NCBI GenBank assembly: GCA_963750295.1
Contig: CAVVPY010000001.1
Location: 1,798,001-1,862,000, forward strand
Length of the DNA stretch: 64,000 nt
Direction of reading: 5' to 3'
Origin: CAVVPY01 sp963750295
Lineage (GTDB): Bacteria > Actinomycetota > Actinomycetes > Mycobacteriales > Jatrophihabitantaceae
Shown: one piece after another, positions 45,867 to 56,356 of the stretch
Layout of the letters: every line of letters starts with the position of its first letter
How positions within the stretch are numbered: the first letter of the stretch is position 1
The notes under the pieces: model-generated
Told to the model about the DNA's origin: nothing
What the model saw: only the letters and a program-made list of their open reading frames with translations
Databases searched by the model: none
Translations under genes and position numbers: made by a program

Positions 45867-47114
45867 GCGGCGCACTGGTCTCGGGGTTGACCTCGGTGAG
45901 CGATGCTGCGCTGCTCGATGCCTGGCGCGATCTCGAGCGTCAGCGGCGTGTGTTGGCAGCGCGCGAGCACGAGGTGATTGCGGAAGTCGCTGCGCGCGGC
46001 CTGGCCGGCGTGCACGGGGCGCGGAACCTGACCTCCTTCGCGCGCAGCCTGTTGCGCATCGGCTCGGGTGACGCGCACGCGCGCGTCAAGGCCGCGGAGG
46101 CCATGGCACCGCGTCGCGAACTCTCGGGGGCTCCGTTGCCACCGCTGTACCCGGTCGTCGCCGCCGCGCAGGGCGCTGGCGAGATGTCCGCAGCACACGC
46201 GAGGGTCATCGTCGACACCATTGACGCGCTGCCCGATCAGGTCCAGCTCGAGCACGCCGATTCGGTCGAGGCGTTCCTCGTCGACAAAGCCCGCGAGTTC
46301 GACCCCGACACACTGCGAAAGCTGGCTCGCCGCGTCACCGACACGTTGGACCCCGACGGATTGTTGAAGGACGCCGATTACCGCGACCGGACACGCGATC
46401 TCACGCTGCGCCGCCGTGCGGACGGATCGGGGCGGCTCGAAGGCGACCTGACCGCCGAGTGTGCAGAGTTTCTCGAGACCGCGCTCAACAGCCTCGCCGC
46501 TCCGCGACCGGAATCGGACGGGATCAAGGATCCGCGAACGCCGGGACAGCGTCGCCACGACGCCCTGCTCGACGTCTTGAAGCTGGTCATGCGAGCGCGG
46601 CTACTGCCGTCCACGAGTGGCGTGACCACGACAGTGCTCGTCACCGCGAGCGCCGAGGCACTGGCGTCCGGGGACGGGCTTGGTCCGCACCGGCAGCGGC
46701 GCCTTGGTACCGGCCCGCGAGGCCATGCGCTGGCTGGGCGGTGACTGCCGATTCCTCGGCGTCGTGTTCGACAAGGTCAAACGCATCGCCGGGTACGGGA
46801 CAGCGCAGCGGCTGTTCACCGAAACCCAGCGATTAGCGATGATTGCCCGCGACGGCGGCTGTTCGTTCCCCGGCTGCACCGCCCCGCCCGCGATGTGCGA
46901 GGCACACCACGTCATCGACTACGCCGACGGCGGACCGACCTGCGTCAGTTGCGGCGCTCTGCTGTGCGGGGTGCACCATCGCGAGCACCAGCGGATGGGC
47001 TGGGCCTGCACGATGATCGACGGCCGACCGCACTGGATCCCTCCCGCGTGGTACGACCCCGACCAAGTGCCGATTCGCAACCTCATGCACGACCCCGAGA
47101 GCGACCTGCCGTGA
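45863..47114 (+). pseudogene. DUF222/HNH endonuclease-like protein, interrupted by a +1 frameshift
   Basis: A gene of the actinobacterial DUF222-HNH family, often called REP13E12-like. The first frame runs from ATG 45863 through the helical DUF222 domain to E-A-L-A-S-G-D-G-L and then becomes nonsense before a stop at 46744. The second frame resumes V-R-T-G-S-G-A-L-V-P-A-R-E-A and carries the HNH domain (C-S-F-P-G-C, E-A-H-H-V-I-D-Y, C-G-V-H-H-R-E-H) to 47114. Deleting one T from the CTTGG at about 46679-46682 restores one 416-residue protein. TAGCGT lies 7 nt before the ATG. The HNH residues are intact, so error or recent decay are both possible. Confidence 0.88.
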
Positions 47115-47382
47115 CCAACCCAACCGGCTGTGACCGGTCGACCCGACCCGCCCACCAGGCCGCGACCGGACGCAGGACTTGCCGGTCGTGACCAGCCGAC
47201 CCGCCTGACTATCCCGACCAGCCCAATCGAACGCGGGAGTCGCCGGCCAAGACCAGCCGCGCCGACTCGCCGGCCGCACCCGAGCCGCGCGAGTCGCGGG
47301 AGCGGCCGGCCGGAGCCGCGCGGCGCGGATACCGACCAGAGCCCGGCGTGATCGACGCCGTGATTCGGGCAAGAATCGCCAC

Positions 47383-47562
47383 ATGACACCGACTACGCCG
47401 TTGGCCGGGCTCCTGTTCGGCCTCCTTGCGGGCCTTCTGGTCGCCGGGATCGTCGTGCTCGCGCTGCGCCTGCCCTGGATTCGCAAGGACGAGCCCGAAC
47501 GAAGCCGCGCCAAGGCGTGGTCGACCGGGGACTTCCCGGTCGCGCGCAAGACCGACACCTGA
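47383..47562 (+). CDS. Small single-helix membrane protein, 59 residues
   Basis: A 59-codon frame beginning M-T-P-T-T-P-L-A-G-L-L-F-G. One long hydrophobic helix (residues about 7-30, rich in Leu, Val and Gly) is followed by a charged cytoplasmic tail with R-K-D-E-P-E-R-S. The clean helix-then-charged layout and codon pattern suggest a real gene. No strong ribosome binding site is seen and the family is not recognised. It lies between the DUF222 gene and crtI. The 268 bp before it are GC-rich, with short imperfect GAGTCGC/CCGGCC repeats and no other gene. Confidence 0.5.
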   Translation: MTPTTPLAGLLFGLLAGLLVAGIVVLALRLPWIRKDEPERSRAKAWSTGDFPVARKTDT

Positions 47563-47607
47563 CGCGCGCACCCGGCGCCCGTCCCGGGCCGATAATCTGA
47601 ACCAGCG

Positions 47608-49090
47608 ATGCGTACGGTTCCCGGCTCCACCGATCGCGTCGTCGTCATCGGCGCGGGCCTCGGCGGACTCTCGGCCGCGCTGCACCTGGCCGGCGCCGGC
47701 CGGACGGTCACGATTCTCGAGCGCGCCGCTGTCCCAGGCGGGCGCGCCGGCCTGATCGAGGACGACGGTTACCGATTCGACACCGGACCCACCGTCCTCA
47801 CCATGCCCGACCTGCTCGCGCAGCCGCTCAATGCCGTCGGCGAGGACCTGGACGACTGGTTGACCCTGCACCGGCTCGACCCGGCCTACCGCGCGCGCTT
47901 CGCCGACGGCAGCGTGATCGACGTCCGCGCCGACGTCGATGCGATGGCCGACGAGATCGCGGCCACCTGCGGAAAGCGAGACGCCGAGGGCTACCGACGC
48001 TTCGTCACGTACCTCACCACGCTCTACCGCACCGAGATGCCGCACTTCATCGACCGCAATCTCGACTCCCCGCTTGCCCTGGCCGGCGCGCCACTGGCTC
48101 GACTCATCGCACTGGGCGGCTTCCGGCGACTCGCACCGAAGGTGGCGCAGTTCGTCACGGACGAGCGACTGCAGAAGCTGTTCTCGTTCCAGGCGATGTA
48201 CGCCGGTCTCGCACCGCAGCAGGCACTGGCCATCTATTCGGTCATCACCTACATGGACTGCATCGCGGGGGTCTACCACCCGCAGGGCGGCATGCACGCC
48301 ATCCCGCGTGCGCTGGCCGCCGCAGCCGCGAAGCACGGCGTCGACATCCGCTACGACACCGAGGTCACGCGCATCGAGGTCATCGGCAGCCGCGCCCGCG
48401 CCGTCATCACCGCGACCGGCGAACGCATCGCCGCCGACACCATCGTCGTCAACGCCGACCTGCCGATCGCCTACGCCGACCTGCTGCCCGACACCCGGAC
48501 CCCGCGGCGGGTGCGACGGTTGCGGTACTCGCCGTCAGCGGTCGTGCTGCACGCCGGCTCGACTGCCTCGTACCCGGACGGTGCCCATCACTCGATCCAC
48601 TTCGGCACCGAGTGGAACCGCACGTTCGAACAACTCATCGACCGCGGTGAACTGATGAGCGACCCGTCCTTCCTCGTCACCAACCCGACCCGCACAGACC
48701 CCTCGCTCGCACCGGCCGCACGCCAGACCTACTACACCCTGTTCCCGACGCCGAACCTTCGTGCGGGCATCGACTGGTCCGAACAAGCGCGGCCCGTATC
48801 GCGACCGGATCGTCGAGACGCTCGAGAAGAACGGCTACGAGTCCTTCGGCGACTCGATCGAGACCGAGCACCTGGTCACCCCGACGGACTGGCGGGCGCA
48901 GGGCATCGCGGCGGGTGCACCGTTCGCAGCGGCACACACCTTCGGCCAGACCGGACCGTTCCGCCCGAGGAACCTCGACCGCCGGGTCGAGAATCTCGTC
49001 TTCGCGGGCAGCAACACCCAGCCCGGCGTCGGCGTGCCGATGGTGCTGATCTCTGGGCGGCTCGCCGCCGCCCGGATCACCGGCCGATGA
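47608..49090 (+). pseudogene. crtI: Phytoene desaturase CrtI, interrupted by a +1 frameshift
   Basis: A flavin-dependent phytoene desaturase that would convert phytoene toward lycopene. The FAD-binding N-terminus is V-V-I-G-A-G-L-G-G-L-S-A-A-L-H-L-A-G-A-G, with G-G-R-A-G after it. The first frame is normal to Y-Y-T-L-F-P-T-P-N-L and I-D-W-S-E-Q-A-R-P. The continuation P-Y-R-D-R-I-V-E-T-L and the C-terminal FAD motif (N-L-V-F-A-G-S-N-T-Q-P-G-V-G-V-P) are one frame over, ending at 49090. Removing one C from the CCC at about 48793-48795 restores a 493-residue protein. The stop overlaps the crtB ATG by four bases. TAATCT lies 9 nt before the start. Confidence 0.92.
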
Positions 49091-50037
49091 CGCCGTTCGC
49101 AGGTGGCGAACTGGACGCGGCCGGCATACACGACCCCGCCCTGCGAGCGGGCTACCTGCGCTGCCGATCGCTGAACGCCCGGCACGGCCGTACCTTCTTT
49201 CTCGCCACCTTGCTGCTGCCACCGGCGAAACGCCCTTACGTCCACGCGTTGTACGGCTTCGCGCGCCATGCCGACGACCTGGTCGACGTCGACCCGCGAG
49301 CTGACCGCGCCGCGCACTTCCAACGCTGGAGCGAGGAGTTCCTCGCCGACCTCGACTGGGGTGCGACGAGCGATCCGGTCGCCCGGGCCGTGCTCGACAC
49401 CGCGCGGCGCTGGGACCTGCCGCACAGCTACTTCGCCGACTTCCTCGATGCGATGCGCGCCGACCTGACGACCACGTCCTACCCGACCTACGACGACCTG
49501 ACCAAATACATGTGGGGCTCGGCCGCGGTGATCGGCCTGCAGATGCTGCCGATCCTCGGCCGCGCGGACCACGGCGTCCCGTGGGACGCGCTCGAACCGC
49601 ACGCGATCGACCTCGGGTACGCGTTCCAGCTGACGAACTTCATCCGCGACGTCGCCGAGGACCTCGGACGCGGCCGGGTGTACCTGCCGCAGGATTCGCT
49701 CGACCGCTTCGGCGTCGACCGCGCGCGACTGCAGCGCGGCCGCGCGGACGAACCGATCCGCAACCTGCTCGCCTGGGAGACCGAGCGAGCCCGCGAGCTG
49801 TACCGCCGCGCCGGACCCGGCGTCGACCTGGTGCACCCGTCCTCGCGCGACTGCCTGCGCACCGCGATGACCCTCTACGGCGGCATCCTGGACGAGATCG
49901 AGCGCGCCGACTACGACGTCTTCCACGGCCGGGTGGCCGTCGGCCTGTCCCGGCGCGCTCGCGTCGGTGTCACCGGCCTGCGTGCCGCCGTGCGCGCGCG
50001 TCGCGCCGACCCGCCCACACCCACATGGCGAGCGTGA
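49087..50037 (+). CDS. crtB: Phytoene synthase
   Basis: A 316-residue squalene/phytoene synthase that condenses two GGPP to phytoene. The two Asp-rich motifs are present: D-D-L-V-D (in R-H-A-D-D-L-V-D-V-D near residue 62) and the second in L-T-N-F-I-R-D-V-A-E-D near residue 187. Signature stretches Y-A-F-Q-L-T-N and G-R-V-Y-L-P-Q-D follow. It is translationally coupled to crtI by an ATGA overlap. Its last 68 bases overlap the convergent lycopene cyclase gene. Confidence 0.96.
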   Translation: MTPFAGGELDAAGIHDPALRAGYLRCRSLNARHGRTFFLATLLLPPAKRPYVHALYGFARHADDLVDVDPRADRAAHFQRWSEEFLADLDWGATSDPVARAVLDTARRWDLPHSYFADFLDAMRADLTTTSYPTYDDLTKYMWGSAAVIGLQMLPILGRADHGVPWDALEPHAIDLGYAFQLTNFIRDVAEDLGRGRVYLPQDSLDRFGVDRARLQRGRADEPIRNLLAWETERARELYRRAGPGVDLVHPSSRDCLRTAMTLYGGILDEIERADYDVFHGRVAVGLSRRARVGVTGLRAAVRARRADPPTPTWRA

Positions 50038-50290
50038 TCGTGACCAGCGCGAAGCCGAACAGCAGGTCCTCCACCGGCGCGTGGATCAACCGCCAGCCGA
50101 TGATCCGGTCGGGGTCGTAGCGCACGATCGGCAGCCCGGTCAGGATGCCGTTCGTGATCAGTTGGAAGAACACGACGATGCCGTACGCGGTCCAGAACAC
50201 CTTGCGCCGCAGCAGCTTCGTGCGCAGGACCACGACATCGACGAGGACGGCCACCACCACGCCGACCAGCGCGAGCGCCGTGTAGCTCAC
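49970..50290 (-). CDS. crtYd: Lycopene cyclase subunit CrtYd-like
   Basis: A 106-residue, three-helix membrane protein with the lycopene cyclase domain. It forms a heterodimeric cyclase with the upstream CrtYc-like protein and closes the ionone ring of lycopene. The conserved P-V-E-D-L-L-F-G motif is near residue 73. The start GTG overlaps the stop of the CrtYc gene by four bases. The end overlaps crtB by 68 bp on the opposite strand. In some actinobacteria homologous pairs make C50 carotenoids with a prenyltransferase; none is seen here. Confidence 0.88.
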   Translation of the reverse strand: MSYTALALVGVVVAVLVDVVVLRTKLLRRKVFWTAYGIVVFFQLITNGILTGLPIVRYDPDRIIGWRLIHAPVEDLLFGFALVTITLAMWVWAGRRDARARRHAGR

Positions 50291-50619
50291 GGCTCGTCCC
50301 CCGCGGCCCAGTTCGGACGGCGCGAGCGCACCGCCTCGAACGTCAGCACGGCACAGGTGGGAATCACCAGGAAGAACAGCAGCTCCTCGATCGGCAGCCG
50401 TCCGGGCAGGAACACGCCGACGAGGTAGTGCCGAGCGTAGGACCAGGTGTCCTGCTGGATCGCCAGCAGATCCCAGGCCACGAACACCACCACGACCGGC
50501 GCGAGCGTCAGCAGCAGCCGTCGCCAGCGCGCGTACACCCGCGTGTGCAACACGAGTTCTAGCGGCGCCGTCGCGATCAGGCACGCGGCGAGCACAGCCA
50601 GGTAGGCGAAGTGACTCAT
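50287..50619 (-). CDS. crtYc: Lycopene cyclase subunit CrtYc-like
   Basis: A 110-residue, three-helix membrane protein with the lycopene cyclase domain and the motif L-P-I-E-E-L-L-F-F-L-V-I-P near residue 78. It is coupled at both ends: its ATG overlaps the methyltransferase stop and its own stop overlaps crtYd. Two half-size subunits are the normal state in this family, so it is not a truncation. Confidence 0.88.
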   Translation of the reverse strand: MSHFAYLAVLAACLIATAPLELVLHTRVYARWRRLLLTLAPVVVVFVAWDLLAIQQDTWSYARHYLVGVFLPGRLPIEELLFFLVIPTCAVLTFEAVRSRRPNWAAGDEP

Positions 50620-51392
50620 CCGCGGCGGTGCGCGTAGATCGCGAATGTGCCGTACTGCGTGGCGAACGAGCCGCCGAGCTGGTCGATCGCCGCTCGTACC
50701 GCCGCCGACAGGGCGTCGAGGCGCCCCGGTGCGAGCAGCAGGTGGTCGCTGTGGGTGCGCGCCATCCCGGTCCACTCACCAGCGGTGAACGTGCGCTGCC
50801 ACGAGTAGTGCTGGGTCCGCACGGTGTCGAAGTCGGGGCAGTCGTCGAACCACTGCGCGTGGCCGCGTTCGGCCTGGCTGCTGCGGCCGTGCACCACGGA
50901 CTGGAGCAATTCCGGCGCGTGCTCGGCATACACCGAGTCGAGCATCGCCCGCACCGGCCCTTCGAGCCTGTCGTAGTTCCAGAACAGCGCCGCTGTGCCG
51001 CCGGGGGCGAGTACGCGCGCCACCTTCGGCACGCCGCGTGCGGGGTCCACCCAGTGCCACGCCTGCGCCGAGATCACCAGGTCGAATCGCCGGCCACGAT
51101 CGTCCCAGTCCTCGAAGCCGGACACTTCGACCTCGATGCCGTGCCCGCCGGCGACGTCGGCCATCTGCTGATCGATCTCGACCCCGAGCACGTTCAGCCC
51201 ACGCGCCGCGAGCAGCACCGACGCCTTGCCCGTCCCACATCCGATGTCCAGGACGGCCGCAGGTGCGAGCGCGGCGAGGTCGTCGACCAGCGCCGCCGGG
51301 TAGGTCGGGCGAAAGCGGTCATACGCTGCGGCGACGGTGCCGAACGACTCCGCACGTACCCGGTTGGTGTGCACGGGGTCCTCGATCGACAT
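50616..51392 (-). CDS. Class I SAM-dependent methyltransferase
   Basis: A 258-residue methyltransferase of the UbiE/methyltransferase 11 type. The SAM site is V-L-D-I-G-C-G-T-G-K-A-S near residue 45, the acidic strand is L-G-V-E-I-D, and I-S-A-Q-A-W-H-W-V follows. The ATG at 51392 is set by the family N-terminus (S-F-G-T-V-A-A-A-Y-D-R-F-R-P). It is coupled by a 4-base overlap to crtYc, so it may methylate a carotenoid glycoside, a quinone or nothing related. The substrate is unknown. Confidence 0.9.
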   Translation of the reverse strand: MSIEDPVHTNRVRAESFGTVAAAYDRFRPTYPAALVDDLAALAPAAVLDIGCGTGKASVLLAARGLNVLGVEIDQQMADVAGGHGIEVEVSGFEDWDDRGRRFDLVISAQAWHWVDPARGVPKVARVLAPGGTAALFWNYDRLEGPVRAMLDSVYAEHAPELLQSVVHGRSSQAERGHAQWFDDCPDFDTVRTQHYSWQRTFTAGEWTGMARTHSDHLLLAPGRLDALSAAVRAAIDQLGGSFATQYGTFAIYAHRRG

Positions 51393-51405
51393 GTGCTCGA
51401 TCCTG

Positions 51406-52233
51406 TCAGCCCACCCGCCACAGCTCGTCGGGTGGCGCCGGTGAGCGCATCGGCGCCGCGTCGGTGAGCGGGCGCGCTGACCCGGCGAAGGCATCGAGCG
51501 CCGCGCCGGTCAGCACCCGGTGGGGGAACATCGCAGCCGCGGCAGTGCGGGTTATCGCGTCGACCGGCAGTGCGGACGGTGACGCCGCCAGCACGACGTT
51601 GCCGAACCGGCGCGCCTTGAGCACCCCCGGATCGGCGCGAACCAGGCAGAACGGCAACGCCGAGCGCACGGCCGCAACCACCCGGCGGCTGAACTCCAGC
51701 GGTGGGCCGTCGGCCACATTGACCAGCAGCAGCCCGTCGGCCCGCAGCACGCGGGCCGCATCGGCGAAGAACTCGGTCGTGGTGAGTTCGGCAGGCACGC
51801 GGCCGCCCTGGAAGGCGTCGAGGACGACGACGTCGGCACTCCCCGCGCCCAGCGCCGCAACGCCGGCGCGCCCGTCGACGGGACGGATCCGCACCCGGGT
51901 GCCCCGCGCGAACGGCAGTCGCGCCCGGACCGTCGCGGTGAGCGCCGCGTCGGGTTCGAGCACGATCTGGGACGAGCCGGGACGCGTCGCCGCGACGTAG
52001 CGGGCAAGCGTGCACGCGCCACCGCCGACATGGGTCATCGCGAGCGGTCCGGAACGCAGCGCGTCGAGGATGTTGGCGAAGGCCTGCACGTACTCGAAGT
52101 CCAGGTAGGTCGGGTCGTCGAGGTCCACGTAGGACTGGCGGATCCGGTCGACCAGGAGCAGCCAACCACCCGGGCGGTCGGAATCGGCCAGGAGTTCGAC
52201 TGCGCCGCCGGAGCCGTGCTGCTCGACGCCCAT
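51406..52233 (-). CDS. Spermidine-synthase-like protein
   Basis: A 275-residue protein with a polyamine aminopropyltransferase-like Rossmann domain. The conserved core is T-H-V-G-G-G-A-C-T-L-A-R-Y near residue 68, E-P-D-A-A-L near residue 92 and V-V-L-D-A-F-Q-G-G near residue 133. True spermidine synthases have G-G-G-D/E-G in the first block and Y/D residues for putrescine; here the block is G-G-G-A-C. Polyamine synthesis is therefore doubtful, as for many actinobacterial relatives. It lies 13 bp upstream of the methyltransferase in one operon and is divergent from the kinase. Confidence 0.85.
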   Translation of the reverse strand: MGVEQHGSGGAVELLADSDRPGGWLLLVDRIRQSYVDLDDPTYLDFEYVQAFANILDALRSGPLAMTHVGGGACTLARYVAATRPGSSQIVLEPDAALTATVRARLPFARGTRVRIRPVDGRAGVAALGAGSADVVVLDAFQGGRVPAELTTTEFFADAARVLRADGLLLVNVADGPPLEFSRRVVAAVRSALPFCLVRADPGVLKARRFGNVVLAASPSALPVDAITRTAAAAMFPHRVLTGAALDAFAGSARPLTDAAPMRSPAPPDELWRVG

Positions 52234-52325
52234 GAGCGCTCCAGGATACGGAAGAAACGCCGATCCGGACGAGCGCGGACCACGTGTTGACCGGGCAGTG
52301 GCGAAATCGCCCGTAGAATCACGCC

Positions 52326-54335
<2,010 letters not shown>

Positions 54336-54391
54336 GGCGCTCGCGCAACGCACGCCGGTAGGTGCCAGGCGGCGCCGATACGCTACGACGC

Positions 54392-55432
54392 ATGGTCATC
54401 GTCATGGCGCCTGGGGCAAGCAGTGCGGATATCGCGGGCGTCGTCGCGCACATCGAGACGCACGGCGGCCAGGCATTCGTCAGTCGCGGGGTGATGCGCA
54501 CGATCGTCGGCGTCGTCGGTAGCGAGGACGTGCTCGAGACCCTGGACGCCAACGGGCTGCGCGGGCTCAGCGGCGTCGCGGAGACGATGCGCATCACCGC
54601 CCCGTACAAGCTGGTGTCGGCCCAGAACCACGCGCGGCGCAGCACGGTGCGGGTCGGCGGCGTCCCGATCGGACCCGACACGTTCACCTTCATCGCCGGA
54701 CCGTGCGCCGTCGAAACACCCGAGCAGACCCTCGAGGCGGCCCTGATGGCCCGGCGCGCCGGGGCCACGCTGCTGCGCGGCGGCGCCTACAAGCCGCGGA
54801 CCTCGCCCTACGCATTCCAGGGGCTGGGCGTCGACGGGCTGCGCATCCTGGCCGAGGTGCGCGACGAGGTGCGCCTGCCGGTCGTGACCGAGGTGCTCGA
54901 CGTTGCCGACGTGGACGTCGTCGCCGAGCACGCTGACATGTTGCAGATCGGCACCCGCAACATGCAGAACTTCGGGCTGTTGCAGGCAGTCGGCGCTACC
55001 GGCAAGCCGGTCATGCTCAAGCGAGGACTGACCGCGACCTACGAGGAGTGGCTGATGGCCGCCGAGTACATCGCGCAACGCGGCAATCTCGACATCGTGC
55101 TGTGCGAGCGGGGCGTGCGGTCCTTCGAACCGGCGATCCGCAACATGCTCGACGTGTCGGCCGTGGCGATGATGCAGCGGCTCAGCCACCTGCCTGTCAT
55201 CGTCGACCCCTCGCACGCCGCGGGCCGCCGAGACCTGGTTGTCCCGCTCGCCCGCGCCGGTATCGCGGCCGGTGCGGACGGGCTGATGGTGGACGTGCAC
55301 CCGCATCCCGAGGCGGCGTTGTGTGACGGCCCGCAGGCACTCGACGGCGACGCACTGGCCGAACTGGCGCAGGCCGTTGCCACGATCCCGCCGTTGCTCG
55401 GCCGAACCTCAGCCGCACATCTAGCCGGCTGA
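54392..55432 (+). CDS. aroF: DAHP synthase, type I beta (AroF-like with N-terminal ferredoxin-like domain)
   Basis: A 346-residue 3-deoxy-7-phosphoheptulonate synthase that joins PEP and erythrose 4-phosphate, the first shikimate step. Residues 1-70 are a ferredoxin-like regulatory domain. The barrel has F-I-A-G-P-C-A-V-E (catalytic Cys), R-G-G-A-Y-K-P-R-T-S-P-Y, V-M-L-K-R-G and V-D-P-S-H-A-A-G-R-R. This is the type I beta form. TACGCT lies 7 nt before the ATG. A second, unrelated class II DAHP synthase is encoded 2.8 kb away, so this organism likely has two differently regulated entry enzymes. Confidence 0.95.
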   Translation: MVIVMAPGASSADIAGVVAHIETHGGQAFVSRGVMRTIVGVVGSEDVLETLDANGLRGLSGVAETMRITAPYKLVSAQNHARRSTVRVGGVPIGPDTFTFIAGPCAVETPEQTLEAALMARRAGATLLRGGAYKPRTSPYAFQGLGVDGLRILAEVRDEVRLPVVTEVLDVADVDVVAEHADMLQIGTRNMQNFGLLQAVGATGKPVMLKRGLTATYEEWLMAAEYIAQRGNLDIVLCERGVRSFEPAIRNMLDVSAVAMMQRLSHLPVIVDPSHAAGRRDLVVPLARAGIAAGADGLMVDVHPHPEAALCDGPQALDGDALAELAQAVATIPPLLGRTSAAHLAG

Positions 55433-55484
55433 CCCGGCTGAGCCTGCCTGCGCCCGGACCGGCCGCGCGACCGGATGCGGCTTA

Positions 55485-56309
55485 TCAGCCCTGATCGGGT
55501 GGCGGCTGGTAACCCGAGGGCGGCTGGTAGCCCGGCGGCGGCGGCTCGCCGGGCGGTGGGTACGTCTGCGAGGGGTTGCCCTGCTGCGGATAACCCTGCT
55601 GCGGATAGCCCTGCTGCGGATAGCCCTGCTGCGGATAGCCCTGCTGCGGATAGCCACCGCCTCCGCCGTAGTAGGCGCTGCTGGCCGCCAACTGCTTCTT
55701 GTGCCGGCCGCGCTTCACCAGTCCCACGATGAGCAGGACGACGCCGGCGATGAGGAACAGCACGCCGCCGACGGTGAGTCCGGCGCCGATCGCCGTCGCG
55801 GCCGCGATCGACCTGCCGAAGGCGATATCGGCATCGGCCGCCGTCTTCGAGGTACCCTCCACGGCCACGTCGTAGGTGCCGGCCGTGCTGATGTGGAACT
55901 CGTACACGGCCGCGCCGTGATGCCCGTTGTAGTTGTAGGTCAGCTTGTCGATCGTATTGTTGGAATTGCCGCCATAGAGCTTGTCGACGCGCATCACCTT
56001 GCCGGTCGCCTGGTTGCGCAGCGCGACCCCCACCAGCGGGATCGACGTGATGTCACTCGTGACGTCCGAAGCCTCGTAGTAGGCGACGTAGCCGCCCGTC
56101 CCGAACGTGACCGTCCCGGTGCCGTCCGCCACGTTGACCCGCTGGAAGTCGTTGACCTTCGTCAGCGACTTGGTCGCGAGGAAATAGACGCCGACGCCGA
56201 TCGCCGCTACCGCGATGACCAGGAAGATGATCCCGAGGCGGAGCGGGACGCGTCCGCGTAACTTTCCGGGCGCGGATCCGGGTGGTGGCGGTGGCGGGGG
56301 GTAGCTCAT
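55485..56309 (-). CDS. Membrane protein with Pro-rich N-terminus and YPQQG repeats
   Basis: A 274-residue protein. A Pro run near the start is followed by a helix at residues about 25-45 (G-I-I-F-L-V-I-A-V-A-A-I-G-V-G-V-Y-F). An extracellular beta-rich domain of about 120 residues comes next, then a second helix near residue 185 (G-G-V-L-F-L-I-A-G-V-V-L-L-I-V-G-L-V). The cytoplasmic tail has five G-Y-P-Q-Q units and a Pro/Gly/Tyr end. I do not recognise a named family. Such tails are common in actinobacterial membrane proteins, probably for protein contacts. Confidence 0.82.
   Translation of the reverse strand: MSYPPPPPPPGSAPGKLRGRVPLRLGIIFLVIAVAAIGVGVYFLATKSLTKVNDFQRVNVADGTGTVTFGTGGYVAYYEASDVTSDITSIPLVGVALRNQATGKVMRVDKLYGGNSNNTIDKLTYNYNGHHGAAVYEFHISTAGTYDVAVEGTSKTAADADIAFGRSIAAATAIGAGLTVGGVLFLIAGVVLLIVGLVKRGRHKKQLAASSAYYGGGGGYPQQGYPQQGYPQQGYPQQGYPQQGNPSQTYPPPGEPPPPGYQPPSGYQPPPDQG
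55581..55655. repeat. Five 15-bp tandem repeats encoding GYPQQ units
   Basis: Unit CTGCTGCGGATAGCC, five consecutive copies, with one G-to-A change in the first copy. The near-perfect DNA identity implies recent slippage expansion. It is in frame, so copy changes would only alter tail length. Confidence 0.9.
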
Positions 56310-56356
56310 GTCCCGCAGTGTGCCGGACTTGCCAGCCTTCGTATAGCCGGACACGC

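Noticed and set aside
45863..49090. Programmed ribosomal frameshifting as the explanation for the DUF222 and crtI breaks
   Set aside because: No slippery heptamer, stop context or downstream structure common to both. Single extra bases in short runs explain them more simply.
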